From Trabulsiella odontotermitis (GTDB lineage Bacteria > Pseudomonadota > Gammaproteobacteria > Enterobacterales > Enterobacteriaceae): a stretch of DNA of 64,000 bases. The stretch is from assembly GCF_030053895.1 (NCBI RefSeq), contig NZ_CP125781.1, positions 434,001 through 498,000 on the forward strand, read 5' to 3'. How positions within the stretch are numbered: position 1 is the first letter of the stretch; each line of letters begins with the position of its first letter. Below are positions 54,245 through 62,708 of the stretch, piece after piece. The position numbers were made by a program, and so were the translations under genes. Under the pieces are notes generated by a model. The model was not told the origin of the DNA and made no database searches. It was given only the letters and a program-made list of their open reading frames with translations.

Positions 54245-55574
54245 TCGTAAATATTTTGGCACCGATGGTATCCGTGGTCGTGTTGGCGACGCGCCGATTA
54301 CCCCTGATTTCGTACTGAAACTCGGCTGGGCGGCGGGTAAGGTGCTGGCGCGTCATGGATCGCGCAAAGTGATTATCGGTAAAGACACGCGTATTTCCGG
54401 CTATATGCTGGAGTCAGCCCTGGAAGCAGGACTGGCGGCTGCCGGGCTGTCTGCTTCATTCACCGGGCCAATGCCCACACCAGCAGTGGCTTACCTGACG
54501 CGCACGTTCCGTGCCGAAGCTGGTATTGTCATTTCTGCCTCCCACAACCCGTATTACGACAATGGGATCAAATTCTTCTCCATCGACGGCACCAAACTGC
54601 CGGATGACGTTGAAGAAGCCATTGAAGCGGAACTGGAAAAAGAGATCAGTTGTGTGGATTCCGCAGAGCTCGGTAAGGCGAGCCGCATTGTGGATGCCGC
54701 AGGCCGTTATATTGAGTTCTGCAAAGCCACCTTTCCCAACGAATTGAGCCTGAACGGGCTGAAAGTGGTGGTTGACTGCGCGAACGGCGCGACCTATCAC
54801 ATTGCGCCGAGCGTGTTCCGCGAACTGGGCGCGAAAGTGATTACCATGGGCTGTGAGCCGGATGGCGTCAATATCAACGAAGGCGTGGGCGCAACGGATG
54901 TTCGTGCGCTGCAAACCCGCGTGCTGGCCGAAAAAGCCGACCTCGGCATTGCGTTTGACGGTGACGGCGACCGCGTCATTATGGTCGATCACCAGGGTAA
55001 TAAAGTGGATGGCGACCAGATCCTCTACATCATCGCCCGCGAAGGGCTACGTCAGGGTCAACTGCGCGGCGGCGCGGTAGGAACGCTGATGAGCAACATG
55101 GGGCTGGAGCTGGCGCTGAAACAGTTGGGGATTCCTTTCGCACGCGCCAAAGTCGGCGACCGCTATGTTCTGGAACTGCTGCAGGAGAAAGGCTGGCGCA
55201 TCGGCGCGGAGAACTCCGGCCACGTCATTCTGCTGGATAAAACCACCACTGGCGACGGTATTGTGGCTGGTCTGCAGGTGGTTGCGGCGATGGTGCGTAA
55301 CCATATGAGCCTGTATGATCTGTGCAGCGGCATGAAGATGTTCCCGCAGGTGTTGGTCAACGTGCGTTATAGCGCGGATTCAGCAAACCCGCTGGAGAAC
55401 GAAACCGTGAAAAGCGTCACTGCGGAAGTCGAAACGGCGCTGGCGGGGCGTGGCCGCGTACTGCTGCGCAAATCCGGTACCGAACCGTTAATTCGCGTGA
55501 TGGTGGAAGGCGAAGATGATGCTCAGGTCACTGCTTTTGCCCACCGTATCGCGGATGCAGTAAAAGCGGTGTAA
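54237..55574 (+). CDS. glmM: GlmM, phosphoglucosamine mutase
   Basis: Interconverts glucosamine 6- and 1-phosphate, on the way to UDP-GlcNAc. The 445 residues equal E. coli GlmM. The phosphorylated Ser102 is in ISASHNPYYDNG, the metal loop is DGDGDRVI, and the phosphate-binding RKSGTEPLIRV lies at the C-terminus. The start overlaps folP. A terminator follows. Confidence 0.98.
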   Translation: MSNRKYFGTDGIRGRVGDAPITPDFVLKLGWAAGKVLARHGSRKVIIGKDTRISGYMLESALEAGLAAAGLSASFTGPMPTPAVAYLTRTFRAEAGIVISASHNPYYDNGIKFFSIDGTKLPDDVEEAIEAELEKEISCVDSAELGKASRIVDAAGRYIEFCKATFPNELSLNGLKVVVDCANGATYHIAPSVFRELGAKVITMGCEPDGVNINEGVGATDVRALQTRVLAEKADLGIAFDGDGDRVIMVDHQGNKVDGDQILYIIAREGLRQGQLRGGAVGTLMSNMGLELALKQLGIPFARAKVGDRYVLELLQEKGWRIGAENSGHVILLDKTTTGDGIVAGLQVVAAMVRNHMSLYDLCSGMKMFPQVLVNVRYSADSANPLENETVKSVTAEVETALAGRGRVLLRKSGTEPLIRVMVEGEDDAQVTAFAHRIADAVKAV

Positions 55575-55593
55575 AACGGCTTTCTAAGTGTTT

Positions 55594-55622
55594 AAAAAGG
55601 CGGCGCAAGTCGCCTTTTTTTC
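55594..55622 (+). terminator. Terminator after glmM
   Basis: AAAAAGGCG pairs with CGCCTTTTT, loop region GCGCAAGT, and a T run to 55622. Confidence 0.85.
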
Positions 55623-55804
55623 CGGCTATTATCCGCTTTTTGCTGTTTTTTTCCGCAGTTGGTACAATGCGCTAAATTTGCCCTTGCGAAGGTTATTCGC
55701 TTTGGTTAGTATTCACACCCGCTTCAGTGGGAAACGTCAAAACGTCCCGCTTTTATTGGTTGAAGCAATTGGCATGCGGTCACCCCGCAAGGAACAGGTT
55801 GATT

Positions 55805-56137
55805 ATGTACGAAGCTCTTTTAGTTGTTTTCCTTATTGTGGCGATTGGCCTGATTGGTCTGATCATGCTGCAGCAAGGTAAAGGCGCTGATATGGGAGCC
55901 TCCTTTGGAGCAGGTGCTTCCGCCACGTTATTTGGTTCTAGCGGTTCTGGTAACTTCATGACCCGTATGACCGCATTACTGGCGACGCTGTTCTTCATCA
56001 TCAGCCTGGTTCTGGGTAACCTGAATACCAATAAAACCAGTAAAGGAAGCGAGTGGGAATCACTGAGTGCGCCAGCGAAAACTGAGCAGACTCAGCCAGC
56101 AGCGCCGGCCCAGCCGAGCAGCGATATCCCGCGCTAA
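55805..56137 (+). CDS. secG: SecG, translocon subunit
   Basis: Small inner-membrane partner of SecYE that aids SecA-driven export. The 110 residues equal E. coli SecG, with two membrane helices (about 2-22 and 55-74) and the loop MGASFGAGASATLFGS between. The tail is Pro/Ala-rich. ATG 55805 (MYEALLVV) is chosen; the upstream frame is not conserved. tRNA-Leu begins 9 bp downstream. Confidence 0.98.
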   Translation: MYEALLVVFLIVAIGLIGLIMLQQGKGADMGASFGAGASATLFGSSGSGNFMTRMTALLATLFFIISLVLGNLNTNKTSKGSEWESLSAPAKTEQTQPAAPAQPSSDIPR

Positions 56138-56146
56138 TACAGTCGT

Positions 56147-56233
56147 GCCGAGGTGGTGGAATTGGTAGACACGCTACCTTGAGGTGGTAGTGCCCGATTG
56201 GGCTTACGGGTTCAAGTCCCGTCCTCGGTACCA
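56147..56233 (+). tRNA. leuU: tRNA-Leu (anticodon GAG)
   Basis: An 87-nt class II tRNA with encoded CCA. Acceptor stem GCCGAGG/CCTCGGT, anticodon stem CTACC/GGTAG and loop TTGAGGT with GAG at 56181-56183, a long variable arm, and T arm with GGTTCAAGTCC. The sequence differs from the E. coli gene mainly in the variable arm. It is followed by a strong terminator and then accessory genes. Confidence 0.98.
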
Positions 56234-56242
56234 ATATTCCAG

Positions 56243-56274
56243 AAAAAGAGACGTCGAAAGACGTCTCTTTTTTT
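56243..56274 (+). terminator. Terminator after leuU
   Basis: Thirteen-bp stem AAAAAGAGACGTC/GACGTCTCTTTTT with GAAA tetraloop and T run. Confidence 0.93.
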
Positions 56275-56319
56275 GTATCTGAAATCCGCCTGAATTGGAC
56301 TGTAGTCGCATATGTTTGC

Positions 56320-57342
56320 TTATGCAGACTCACGTTCAATCAAGTGGAAGCCGATATCAATGATGGCCGCCTCACCGGATATCTGCTCGATACGATTGGC
56401 CAGCAGCGTAGCGGCTTGCTGCCCGATGGCACGTCTGTCCACGCTGACGGTGGTGATCGATGGTCGATTGCTGGCAGCAAAATCGAGATCGCCGAAGCCA
56501 ATAACAGCTAAATCGTGTGGAATACGTAATCCGCGACTTTCGGCCTCCATTATTGCTCCCTGTGCCAGCGTGTCGGAACTGCAGACAATCACGTCAAATT
56601 CCCCGGCAGTAAAGAGCTGCGTTAGCCCGCTGCGACCTAACGACAGAGATGCCGGAAGCGGCACATCAACCTGCGGAACCGCGTGAATAGAATGATGCGC
56701 AAGAACACTACATAACCCCTGCTTGCGTTGGGCGGCGCGGCGATCAGCCGTCCATAACAGTCCCGGACGGCGATACCCTTTACTCAACAGGTATTCACCT
56801 GTAGCCTGCCCGACTTTTTCATGAGAAAAGCCGACCAGCATATCGAGGGGCGTTGGCGTGAGATCCCAGATTTCCACCACCGGAATGGCTGCGTTCAGAA
56901 TCACCTTTTTCAGCCCGATGGTGTGATGAATCCCGGTCAACACCACCCCATCGGGGCGACGTGAAAGCAGAGTTGCCACCAGCTCTGCTTCCTTTTGTTC
57001 GGTATATCCCGCCACGCACAGCAAAATGTGATATCCGCGTCTTGCCAGCTCATCGCTCAGCGACTGGATAGTATCGACAAACATGTTGTTGTTGATCTGC
57101 GGCACCACGACGGCTATCAGTTTACTGCGTCGTGACGCCAGCCCGCCCGCCAGTGCGTTAGGTATATAGCCGGTGGTCCTCACCGCCTGCATCACTTTCT
57201 CAACTGTTTTGGGGCGCACCAATTGGGGAGTATTCAGTGCCCGACTCACTGTCATGGACGAGAGCCCGGCGCTGCGGGCAACATCTTCCAGCGTGGGCGC
57301 GCGAGGTGATTTGGTGCTCTTCACTGTTGATGTCCCTGCCAA
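56320..57342 (-). CDS. LacI-family (GntR-like) transcriptional regulator
   Basis: A 340-residue LacI/GalR-family repressor, likely sensing a sugar acid. An N-terminal helix-turn-helix (about 17-62) has LEDVARSAGLSSMTVSRAL and a hinge LASRRSKL; the periplasmic-binding-like ligand core follows from ~73. The closest remembered relatives are GntR/IdnR-type gluconate regulators. It is transcribed away from the talarate dehydratase gene, and two GntR-type boxes lie in the shared gap, so it probably controls the neighbouring pair and itself. Ligand not shown by sequence. Confidence 0.88.
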   Translation of the reverse strand: MAGTSTVKSTKSPRAPTLEDVARSAGLSSMTVSRALNTPQLVRPKTVEKVMQAVRTTGYIPNALAGGLASRRSKLIAVVVPQINNNMFVDTIQSLSDELARRGYHILLCVAGYTEQKEAELVATLLSRRPDGVVLTGIHHTIGLKKVILNAAIPVVEIWDLTPTPLDMLVGFSHEKVGQATGEYLLSKGYRRPGLLWTADRRAAQRKQGLCSVLAHHSIHAVPQVDVPLPASLSLGRSGLTQLFTAGEFDVIVCSSDTLAQGAIMEAESRGLRIPHDLAVIGFGDLDFAASNRPSITTVSVDRRAIGQQAATLLANRIEQISGEAAIIDIGFHLIERESA

Positions 57343-57449
57343 ATTTGCCGAATTAATTGTGCATTATTCATCATGCGTGTGGCTATTGCCAGCTTCGGAA
57401 CAGGAAACGCCGCAAATACAGCAGCTTACTTTTCTAAGTGAATGATGAA

Positions 57450-57465
57450 ATGTTATCGCTATCAT
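57450..57465. promoter_or_regulatory. Candidate repressor operator, box 1
   Basis: ATGTTATCGCTATCAT, a near-palindrome (6 of 8 pairs) of the GntR/LacI type with central CG. It lies 108 bp upstream of the regulator start and shares 14 of 16 bases with box 2. Confidence 0.65.
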
Positions 57466-57602
57466 TTTGTGTTATGCATTTTACCAGAATGTTTTGGATT
57501 GTGATCCGTCTTGCAGGAAATACCCTGTTTTATTCACTGTATGTGATCGATTGTTCAAATCAACATCAACTCTGTAGAAAAATAAATGGCGTGAACATAT
57601 AA

Positions 57603-57618
57603 ATGTTAGCGCAATCAT
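57603..57618. promoter_or_regulatory. Candidate repressor operator, box 2
   Basis: ATGTTAGCGCAATCAT, 26 bp upstream of the dehydratase ATG, where it could block transcription or its start. Centres of the two boxes are 153 bp apart, allowing looping. Confidence 0.65.
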
Positions 57619-57643
57619 TTTATGTGCTAACCCGGAGAGAAAC

Positions 57644-58840
57644 ATGTCTTTAAGCGCAAATTCAAACGCCGTAACATATGCCAAAGCGACTGATGTCAGA
57701 ACGGCAGCAGAGACCGGTGACCGTATCGAATGGGTGAAGTTGTCACTGGCATTTCTGCCGCTGGCCACCCCGGTGAGTGACGCAAAAGTCTTGACCGGTC
57801 GTCAAAAGCCTCTGACCGAAGTGGCGATCATCATCGCTGAAATCCGCAGCCGTGATGGATTTGAAGGCGTTGGTTTTAGTTACTCCAAACGTGCTGGTGG
57901 TCAGGGTATTTATGCCCATGCTAAAGAAATCGCCGACAATCTGCTTGGCGAAGATCCGAATGATATTGACAAAATCTACACTAAGTTGCTGTGGGCTGGT
58001 GCGTCCGTAGGGCGCAGCGGGATGGCGGTTCAGGCCATTTCACCTATCGACATTGCACTCTGGGATATGAAGGCCAAACGTGCGAGTCTGCCGCTGGCAA
58101 AACTGCTGGGTGCGCACCGTGATTCTGTACAATGCTACAACACCTCCGGTGGTTTCCTGCATACGCCGCTCGATCAGGTACTGAAGAATGTGGTGATCTC
58201 ACGTGAGAACGGCATCGGCGGTATCAAGCTAAAGGTCGGGCAACCCAACTGTGCCGAGGATATTCGTCGCTTAACCGCAGTACGTGAAGCGCTGGGCGAC
58301 GACTTCCCGCTTATGGTTGATGCTAACCAACAATGGGATCGTGAGACGGCAATCCGGATGGGTCGCAAAATGGAGCAATTCAACCTTATCTGGATTGAAG
58401 AGCCGCTGGACGCGTATGACATTGAAGGTCACGCACAGCTTGCCGCCGCGCTGGACACCCCGATCGCTACCGGCGAAATGCTCACCAGTTTCCGTGAACA
58501 TGAGCAGTTGATTCTTGGCAACGCCAGCGACTTCGTTCAGCCTGACGCACCTCGTGTTGGGGGTATCTCGCCGTTTCTGAAAATCATGGACCTGGCAGCA
58601 AAGCACGGTCGTAAACTTGCTCCGCATTTTGCTATGGAAGTCCACCTGCATCTTTCAGCCGCCTACCCACTGGAACCCTGGCTGGAGCATTTCGAGTGGC
58701 TGAACCCTCTGTTCAATGAGCAACTGGAACTTCGTGATGGCCGCATGTGGGTCTCCGACCGTCATGGCCTGGGCTTTACACTGAGTGAACAGGCGCGCCG
58801 CTGGACGCAATTAAGCTGCGAATTTGGTAAACGTCCTTAG
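57644..58840 (+). CDS. L-talarate/galactarate dehydratase
   Basis: Enolase-superfamily (mandelate racemase group) enzyme that dehydrates L-talarate and galactarate to a 5-keto-4-deoxy-glucarate. The 398 residues match the characterised Salmonella enzyme (locus STM3697, from memory) almost throughout. All key residues are at the same positions: bases Lys195/Lys197 (KLKVG) and His328 (APHFAM), and metal ligands Asp226, Glu252, Glu278. GGAGAG precedes ATG 57644. The MFS carrier follows after 73 bp. The downstream aldolase, reductase and kinase (GarL/GarR/GarK) are not here. Confidence 0.94.
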   Translation: MSLSANSNAVTYAKATDVRTAAETGDRIEWVKLSLAFLPLATPVSDAKVLTGRQKPLTEVAIIIAEIRSRDGFEGVGFSYSKRAGGQGIYAHAKEIADNLLGEDPNDIDKIYTKLLWAGASVGRSGMAVQAISPIDIALWDMKAKRASLPLAKLLGAHRDSVQCYNTSGGFLHTPLDQVLKNVVISRENGIGGIKLKVGQPNCAEDIRRLTAVREALGDDFPLMVDANQQWDRETAIRMGRKMEQFNLIWIEEPLDAYDIEGHAQLAAALDTPIATGEMLTSFREHEQLILGNASDFVQPDAPRVGGISPFLKIMDLAAKHGRKLAPHFAMEVHLHLSAAYPLEPWLEHFEWLNPLFNEQLELRDGRMWVSDRHGLGFTLSEQARRWTQLSCEFGKRP

Positions 58841-58913
58841 TTTCCGCAGGCGGGACTCATTCCCGCCCTCTTACCTTACAGAAATATTTCTGCCCTTACC
58901 TGAGGAGTAGAGA

Positions 58914-60224
58914 ATGAACACAATAATAAAGCGTACCAAAGTGCGTTACAGCATCCTTATTTTTTTATTTCTTGCGACTGTATTTAATTATGCCGATCGC
59001 GCAACATTATCCGTTGTCGCCCCCATAATGAGTAAAGAGCTGGGTTTTGATCCTGAAGCGATGGGGCTGGCCTTTTCTTCCTTTGGTATTGCGTATGTGA
59101 TAATGCAACTACCTGGCGGCTGGCTATTAGACCGCTATGGTTCCCGACTGGTCTATGGCTGCGCATTAATCGGCTGGTCGCTGGTCACCATGTTCCAGGG
59201 AACCATTTATCTGTATGCCAGCCCATTAATTGTGCTGATTATCTTGCGGTTGCTGATGGGCGCAATTGAAGCGCCAGCCTTCCCCGCCAATAGCCGTTTA
59301 AGCGTACAATGGTTTCCTAATAATGAGCGCGGGTTTGTCACTTCCGTTTACCAGGCCGCACAATATATCTCTCTGGGCATTATTACCCCACTGATGACGA
59401 TTATCTTGCATAATTTAAGCTGGCACTTTGTCTTTTATTATATTGGCGCCATTGGTGTTATTCTCGGTGTGTTCTGGTTAATTAAAGTTAAAGACCCAAT
59501 GCACCATCCAAAGGTTAACCAACAGGAAATTGATTATATTCGTGATGGTGGTGGTGAACCCACACTTGGCAGCAAAAAGGAACCACAGAAGATAACGCTC
59601 GCCCAAATCAAAAGTGTCTGCGTAAATCGGATGATGATCGGTGTCTACATTGGTCAGTTCTGCGTCACATCCATCACCTGGTTCTTTCTGACCTGGTTTC
59701 CGACCTACCTGTATCAGGCTAAAGGAATGTCGATTCTGAAGGTTGGCTTTGTGGCCAGTATTCCTGCTATTGCAGGATTTATCGGCGGTCTGCTCGGCGG
59801 CGTCTTCTCAGACTGGCTGCTTAAACGTGGTTACAGCCTGACTATCGCCCGCAAACTGCCCGTGATTTGCGGCATGCTGCTCTCCTGCGTGATTGTTATC
59901 GCCAACTACACCTCGTCAGAATTTGTGGTGATTGCCGCCATGAGCCTGGCATTTTTCGCGAAAGGTTTTGGTAACCTCGGCTGGTGTGTACTCAGCGATA
60001 CTTCTCCTAAAGAAGTGTTGGGTATTGCAGGGGGAGTGTTCAATATGTGTGGAAACATGGCGAGTATTATTACGCCGTTGGTTATCGGTGTGATCCTTGC
60101 GAATACGCAGTCGTTTGATTTTGCCATCCTGTATGTCGGTTCAATGGGACTTATTGGTCTCATTTCCTACCTGTTTATTGTTGGACCATTGAATCGTATT
60201 ACGCTGGTACCGTCTGCGGTCTGA
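58914..60224 (+). CDS. MFS transporter, anion:cation symporter family (probable hexarate carrier)
   Basis: A 12-helix MFS protein of the ACS/phthalate-permease family, related to GarP/GudP, presumably importing talarate, galactarate or similar diacids with protons. The 436 residues have NYADRATLS in the first helix-loop, the loop motif GGWLLDRYGSRLV and AIEAPAFPANSR in helix 4. TGAGGAG precedes ATG 58914. Its start region is markedly AT-richer than neighbouring core genes, a sign of transfer. It ends in a clear terminator and forms a two-gene unit with the dehydratase. Confidence 0.9.
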   Translation: MNTIIKRTKVRYSILIFLFLATVFNYADRATLSVVAPIMSKELGFDPEAMGLAFSSFGIAYVIMQLPGGWLLDRYGSRLVYGCALIGWSLVTMFQGTIYLYASPLIVLIILRLLMGAIEAPAFPANSRLSVQWFPNNERGFVTSVYQAAQYISLGIITPLMTIILHNLSWHFVFYYIGAIGVILGVFWLIKVKDPMHHPKVNQQEIDYIRDGGGEPTLGSKKEPQKITLAQIKSVCVNRMMIGVYIGQFCVTSITWFFLTWFPTYLYQAKGMSILKVGFVASIPAIAGFIGGLLGGVFSDWLLKRGYSLTIARKLPVICGMLLSCVIVIANYTSSEFVVIAAMSLAFFAKGFGNLGWCVLSDTSPKEVLGIAGGVFNMCGNMASIITPLVIGVILANTQSFDFAILYVGSMGLIGLISYLFIVGPLNRITLVPSAV

Positions 60225-60250
60225 TTGTCTTACTGGCGAAGGTTTCGCCC

Positions 60251-60293
60251 CCGCTGTTCCGGCATTGTACTCCGTCGGAACAGCGGTTTTTTT
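60251..60293 (+). terminator. Terminator after the MFS gene
   Basis: Eleven-bp stem CCGCTGTTCCG/CGGAACAGCGG, 14-nt loop, seven T at 60287-60293. Confidence 0.93.
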
Positions 60294-60436
60294 ATCTGCA
60301 ATCGTACAATCCTACCGACTTTCCCCTTCGCGGTTGCAAAACCAGAAGTGGTACAACAGTCCAGAGAAAGAGGGCATGCAGGGGGCTCTGAAGCCAAATT
60401 ACTCAGCACGTTGTTGCTATAAGTGTTGGCCTAACG

Positions 60437-61132
60437 TTATTCAGATAACAGCGCTGGCCGGTTGAAACGCCAGCGCTTTGCAAACTGCTCCAGAGAACAG
60501 CAGAGCAGGTAATAAACGACGCCGGTAAAGATAAAAATGGCTGCCGGGTAAATTTGCACCCGGTTGTTCACCTGTCCTGCAACCGTGGTCAGTTCAGGCA
60601 CATTCACAATGAACGCCAGTGACGTATCTTTCAGCAGGCTGATAAAAATCCCCACCAGAGACGGAAGAATATTTCTCAAAGCCTGCGGCAGCAGCACACA
60701 CCACAACGTTTGTCGTGTACTGAATCCCTGAGACTGGGCCGCTTCGTACTGCCCTGACGGTAACGCCTTCAGACCAGCTAATACCGAATGCATCACCGAT
60801 GCTGCCGTAAACCAGGCCAGCGCCAACGTCACGGTGAACGCCCCCGGAAGATCGCTTCCGGTGATAAGCGGCAGAAGATACCACAGCCAGAAAATCACAA
60901 AGATTAACGGAATGCCGCGAATCAGTTCTGCCCATAAAAAGAGCGCCTTGCGCACGATCCCGGTAAAGCGCCAGGCCAGACACGCCAGCGCAATCCCGCC
61001 GGGCAGGGCGAGTAGTGCAGCCCCAAATGCCATCATTAACGAGAGCAATACCCCACCAGGTTCACCGGCGGCCGCGCGTCCCCACAGAAGATAATCCAGG
61101 TTATCGGCAATGACGTTAAGTCCGGCAATCAT
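60437..61132 (-). CDS. Polar amino-acid ABC transporter permease (GltK-like)
   Basis: A 231-residue inner-membrane permease of the His/Glu/Gln/Arg family with about five helices and the EAA coupling loop (EAAQSQGFSTRQTLWCVLLPQA). I chose ATG 61132 with GGAG 8 nt ahead; a GTG at 61141 is in frame but would lie in that site. It overlaps the second permease by 17 nt. Last gene of the four-gene operon; substrate not deducible. Confidence 0.88.
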   Translation of the reverse strand: MIAGLNVIADNLDYLLWGRAAAGEPGGVLLSLMMAFGAALLALPGGIALACLAWRFTGIVRKALFLWAELIRGIPLIFVIFWLWYLLPLITGSDLPGAFTVTLALAWFTAASVMHSVLAGLKALPSGQYEAAQSQGFSTRQTLWCVLLPQALRNILPSLVGIFISLLKDTSLAFIVNVPELTTVAGQVNNRVQIYPAAIFIFTGVVYYLLCCSLEQFAKRWRFNRPALLSE

Positions 61133-61892
61133 GTTTTTCACTCCTTGTACTGGCTATTGCCTGCCGTTTGCGTTTTGCTCCTGGACCGATGCGTACCAGG
61201 AGTAACCCCATCACGACACCGGTCAGGAGATAGAGCACAGTACCGACGGTAAATGCCTCCAGCGCATGAGCGTTGTAGCTTTCGATCTGCCGGACCTGAT
61301 AGGTCAGTTCGGCAAAGCCAATCCCGCTGGCGAGGGAGGAGAGCTTCATCAGGTTGAGATACTGCCCCACAACGGGCTGCCATGCGTTAGCCAGTCCCTG
61401 CGGCAGAAGGATGTAACGAAACAAACGCCACGGGGAGAATCCCTGCGCGAGAGCTGCTTCTCGTTGTCCGGCAGGGACTGAACGTAACCCTGACTCCACC
61501 TCCTCGATTAAAAACGCCGAGGTGAAAACCCCTAACCCCCAGGCAGAACATAAAAATTCGGGGGTAAACCACCAGACGTCACCGGGCAAAATCGACCAGT
61601 TGTGATCCGCATTCACCACATTTCTGAATACCTGTGGCAACCAGTTCCAGGCGGCGAAATACCAGAACAGCAGTTGCACCAACAGCGGGGTATTACGAAA
61701 CAGCGAGACCCAGCCATTAACAAGCGAGCTGCCGAAGCGACTACCTGAGAGGCGCAGAAGAAGAAAAAGCAGTGCAAGCAGGCTTGCCAGGAGAGCCCCG
61801 GCGAGCGTAACCCACAGGGTGGTGAGAAAACCGGATAAAATCCACTGCAGAGGCTGCCCGGTCAGCACGCCCTGCCAGTCGAGGGCGGGCAT
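61116..61892 (-). CDS. Polar amino-acid ABC transporter permease (GltJ-like)
   Basis: A 258-residue permease of the same family, with a longer periplasmic loop between the first helices, as in GltJ. FRNTPLLVQLLFWYF is the family signature and EAALAQGFSPWRLFRYILLPQG the EAA loop. It overlaps the ATPase stop by 1 nt (TAATG) and the next permease start, so the genes are coupled. Its tail ends in a basic stretch. Confidence 0.9.
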   Translation of the reverse strand: MPALDWQGVLTGQPLQWILSGFLTTLWVTLAGALLASLLALLFLLLRLSGSRFGSSLVNGWVSLFRNTPLLVQLLFWYFAAWNWLPQVFRNVVNADHNWSILPGDVWWFTPEFLCSAWGLGVFTSAFLIEEVESGLRSVPAGQREAALAQGFSPWRLFRYILLPQGLANAWQPVVGQYLNLMKLSSLASGIGFAELTYQVRQIESYNAHALEAFTVGTVLYLLTGVVMGLLLVRIGPGAKRKRQAIASTRSEKHDCRT

Positions 61893-62707
61893 TACAAAAG
61901 CTCCTGATGCAACGGATTCAGGACTTTTTGCAGAAACCGTTGCGCACGTGGATGTGATGGTTGCCTGAAAAATTGCTCCGGCGGTGCGGTTTCAAGAATT
62001 TGTCCACTGTCGATAAAAACAATCCGGTCGGCAATTTCCCGGGCAAACTGCATCTCATGGGTGACGACAATCATAGTGATCCCACTGTGGGCGAGGGCTT
62101 TCATTACCAACAGCACTTCACCAATCATCTCCGGATCCAGCGCAGAGGTGGGTTCATCGAACAGAATGATTTGCGGCGATGAGGCCAGGGCACGGGCAAT
62201 TGCCACCCGCTGTTGCTGGCCGCCGGAAAGTTCAGCGGGGAAATGGTGGGCTTTTTCCAGCATCCCGACTTTTTCCAGCAGCGTCAGCGCGCGCTCCTGA
62301 GCTGGCTGGGGCTTCCAGCCGTGAACATGCTCCAGTGCCAGGGTGATGTTCTGGCTGGCGGTGAGGTGGGCATAAAGATTGAATTGCTGGAACACAAACC
62401 CGACCCGGCTACGCAACTGACGTAGCCCGTTACCGGAAAGCTGTCCGGTAGGCTTGTTGTCGACCAGGATCTCCCCGCCGCTCAGGGTTTCAAGCTGGTT
62501 GATAAGACGAATCAGGGTGGATTTACCAGAGCCCGAAGGGCCGAGGATGGCAACCACTTCACCTGGCGTAATGGTGAGGTTAATGTCGTTTAAAACCTGA
62601 TGATCGCCGTAGCGTTTGTTTACATCACGAAATTCGACGCTGGCCTGTTCCAGATGTGAAAAATCCGCGGCACTGGCCGCGGAGTGTGAAAATAAAGCTG
62701 AGAACAT
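61892..62707 (-). CDS. Polar amino-acid ABC transporter ATPase (GlnQ-like)
   Basis: A 271-residue ATPase with Walker A GPSGSGKST, Q loop VFQQFNLYAHLT, signature LSGGQQQR, Walker B IILFDEPTSALDP and switch VTHEM. Compared with GlnQ/GltL it carries about 20 extra N-terminal residues before the usual start, without a signal or membrane segment. It starts 1 nt after the binding protein stops. Confidence 0.93.
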   Translation of the reverse strand: MFSALFSHSAASAADFSHLEQASVEFRDVNKRYGDHQVLNDINLTITPGEVVAILGPSGSGKSTLIRLINQLETLSGGEILVDNKPTGQLSGNGLRQLRSRVGFVFQQFNLYAHLTASQNITLALEHVHGWKPQPAQERALTLLEKVGMLEKAHHFPAELSGGQQQRVAIARALASSPQIILFDEPTSALDPEMIGEVLLVMKALAHSGITMIVVTHEMQFAREIADRIVFIDSGQILETAPPEQFFRQPSHPRAQRFLQKVLNPLHQELL

Positions 62708-62708
62708 A

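Larger units (their letters stand above)
57343..57643. other. Divergent control region of the talarate locus
   Basis: A 301-bp AT-rich gap between the regulator and the dehydratase. It holds two near-identical 16-bp boxes. No gene is supported here. Confidence 0.7.

Noticed and set aside
57481..57768. 95-codon minus-strand frame across the talarate control region
   Set aside because: It crosses an operator-rich gap and the start of the dehydratase gene, with no ribosome site and no known family.
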